Below are positions 5,870 to 6,898 of a DNA stretch of 6,898 bases, piece after piece; within the stretch, counting starts at the first letter, position 1, and every line of letters begins with the position of its first letter. The notes below the pieces were generated by a model. The model did no database searches. It was not told the DNA's origin and saw nothing but the letters and a program-made list of their open reading frames with translations. Location: positions 1-6,898 of the forward strand of contig CAMOGT010000027.1 in NCBI GenBank assembly GCA_946614295.1, given 5' to 3'. Source of the DNA: an uncultured Bacteroidales bacterium. Lineage in GTDB: Bacteria; Bacteroidota; Bacteroidia; Bacteroidales; Paludibacteraceae. A program made the position numbers and the translations under genes.

Positions 5870-6717
5870 ATCCCTATATCCAATCTTTGCGTTTGCGCAC
5901 GCTGCCGCTCTCGATGTCCGGCATTGTCTTGGGAACCGGTTTGGCAGGATGGCTGGACTGGTACGTGTTTGTCTTAGCCATCTGCACGACCCTGAGTTTA
6001 CAGATACTGAGCAATTTAAGCAACGAATTAGGTGACGCCCAAAAAGGGACGGACAGCGACCAACACGGCCGTGCCGCCTATGGGTTACAAGCCGGCACTA
6101 TCACCACCCGTCAGATGAAAGGGATGATCGGTCTGTTTATCGGGCTCTGCGTGGTATTCGGCACCGCATTGGTACTCACCGCTTTCCGCCCGTGGTCTTC
6201 GAAGTTGGGAGAGGTTTGTATCTTCCTCGTTTTAGGGCTCTTGGCAATCATCGGCGCAATGACCTATACGCTGGGCAAACACAGTTACGGCTATATGGGC
6301 TTGGGTGATTTGGGAGTATTCCTGTTTTTCGGGCTCCTCAGCACAATGGGTTCTTACTATCTACAGGCTCAGACCTTGACATGGGAAGCGTTTGGCTGCG
6401 GCGTAGCTATCGGGTTGCCGTGCGTGGGCGTCCTTAACCTCAATAACATACGTGATATGAATAATGACCGCGCGCACGGCAAGCGCACGTTCGCGAGCAT
6501 GTTAGGTACAAAAGGAGGCAAAATCTACCACACCTGTTTGCTGGTGACAAGTCTTATTTTGTTTGCGGTTTGGGGCCATTACCTGGCTTTGTTGATTGTA
6601 CCTGTGTGGGCATGGCATATTGTCTATATATGGCGGAATGAAGGCAGCGCTCTGGATATCCAGATGCCCGTCTTGATGTTCTCTACTTTGGTGGTATCCG
6701 GGGTAGCATGGCTGTAA
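5866..6717 (+). CDS. menA: 1,4-dihydroxy-2-naphthoate polyprenyltransferase
   Basis: MenA, an integral membrane prenyltransferase of the UbiA superfamily, joins a polyprenyl diphosphate to 1,4-dihydroxy-2-naphthoate to give demethylmenaquinone. The product has 283 residues and about eight hydrophobic segments. The first Asp-rich motif is NLSNELGDAQKGTDSD (50-65), like the NxxNDxxD-type motif of MenA. The second is NNIRDMNNDRAHGKRT (193-208), close to the family's NNxRDxxxDxxxGKRT. The frame is open upstream within the GH53 gene, but MNPYIQSLRLRTLP is the expected family N-terminus. The start ATG at 5866 overlaps the GH53 stop by 4 bp. No other menaquinone gene is in view. This is the last gene of the plus-strand run. 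Confidence 0.93.
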   Translation: MNPYIQSLRLRTLPLSMSGIVLGTGLAGWLDWYVFVLAICTTLSLQILSNLSNELGDAQKGTDSDQHGRAAYGLQAGTITTRQMKGMIGLFIGLCVVFGTALVLTAFRPWSSKLGEVCIFLVLGLLAIIGAMTYTLGKHSYGYMGLGDLGVFLFFGLLSTMGSYYLQAQTLTWEAFGCGVAIGLPCVGVLNLNNIRDMNNDRAHGKRTFASMLGTKGGKIYHTCLLVTSLILFAVWGHYLALLIVPVWAWHIVYIWRNEGSALDIQMPVLMFSTLVVSGVAWL

Positions 6718-6728
6718 AAAAGCACCAA

Positions 6729-6765
6729 TTTGCATTTTTTTTGCATTTTTTTGCTCAAAAATTTG
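6729..6765 (+). promoter_or_regulatory. Phased T-tracts upstream of the tRNA promoter
   Basis: TTTGC occurs at 6729, 6740, 6750 and 6762, at intervals of 11, 10 and 12 bp, with T-runs of 5-8 bases between the first three. Tracts in helical phase are expected to bend DNA, and the stretch ends in the -33 element of the tRNA promoter. The T-runs may also serve in ending menA transcription. I see no convincing GC-rich terminator hairpin there, only a weak pairing of AAAAAGCA with the following TGCATTTTT. Confidence 0.45.
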
Positions 6766-6793
6766 CGTATGTCAAAAAAAAGCAGTACTTTTG
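6762..6793 (+). promoter_or_regulatory. Bacteroidetes-type promoter for tRNA-Gly
   Basis: TTTG (6762-6765) and TACTTTTG (6786-6793) are separated by 20 nt, the same spacing as the two promoters near 3100. Initiation near 6798-6800 would leave a leader of about 46 nt before the tRNA. The leader contains a small hairpin, TCTTTC (6825-6830) with GAAAGA (6835-6840). Confidence 0.85.
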
Positions 6794-6845
6794 CACCCGC
6801 TTTTGAAAAACAGAAGCAGAATGATCTTTCAATCGAAAGAAGAAA

Positions 6846-6898
6846 GCGGAAATAGCTCAGTTGGTAGAGCACAACCTTGCCAAGGTTGGGGTCGCGAG
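6846..6898 (+). tRNA. tRNA-Gly (anticodon GCC), 3' part outside window
   Basis: The acceptor strand GCGGAAA is followed by TA and a D-arm GCTC-AGTTGGTA-GAGC. The anticodon arm is CAACC-TTGCCAA-GGTTG, with anticodon GCC, which decodes glycine GGC/GGU. The variable loop and the start of the T-stem (GCGAG) follow before the window ends. All visible stems pair perfectly, so the gene looks intact as far as it can be seen. Confidence 0.95.

Noticed and set aside
6715..6760. Rho-independent terminator after menA
   Set aside because: The T-runs are present, but there is no stable GC-rich stem in front of them. The only pairing is weak and AT-rich, so it is not listed as a terminator.

Overview
The window fits a chromosomal stretch from a member of the Bacteroidetes, most likely the order Bacteroidales. 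The evidence is three promoters of the Bacteroidetes form (TTG, 20-nt spacer, TAnnTTTG), AT-rich start regions without clear Shine-Dalgarno sequences, and gene families typical of the group. Examples are a short phosphatidylserine decarboxylase with an RIHREG N-terminus, a short TtcA-type thiolase-like tRNA enzyme, and a fused NAD-binding/glutamate-synthase-type flavoprotein. I cannot name the genus. The genes are tightly packed and almost every base is explained.

Left half (1-3052), minus strand: a compact four-gene run reads leftward from a promoter at 3076-3106. In transcription order it holds a small SRPBCC-fold protein of unknown ligand, phosphatidylserine decarboxylase (psd), deoxyribose-phosphate aldolase (deoC), and an NfnA/SudB-like FAD/[2Fe-2S] module. 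The last gene runs on in frame into the start of a GltD-like domain and leaves the window at base 1. Gaps are 13, 28 and 0 bp, so this looks like one operon. The genes serve unrelated housekeeping roles: phospholipid head-group synthesis, deoxynucleoside salvage and NAD(P)H/ferredoxin electron transfer.

Centre (3053-3182): a 130-bp divergent regulatory region. Two promoters face away from each other. Their -33 regions form a perfect 12-bp inverted repeat, and a separate 8-bp palindrome lies between them.

Right half (3183-6717), plus strand: five genes follow one another with overlaps or gaps of -4, +10, +20 and -4 bp. They are a small coiled-coil lipoprotein, a TtcA-like tRNA 2-thiocytidine synthetase, a DUF486 membrane protein, a GH53 endo-galactanase lipoprotein, and MenA of menaquinone synthesis. 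The only clear promoter is the one in front of the lipoprotein. A third promoter of the same kind (6762-6793) drives a tRNA-Gly(GCC) gene cut off by the window end.

I see no mobile element, CRISPR array, toxin-antitoxin pair or defence island, and no clear case for a wholly new system. The most unusual signals are small. They are an 11-bp tandem repeat in the linker of the fused flavoprotein whose copy number sets the reading frame, a short palindromic in-frame insert in the galactanase, the symmetrical divergent promoter, and a lipoprotein whose mRNA should have almost no 5' leader.
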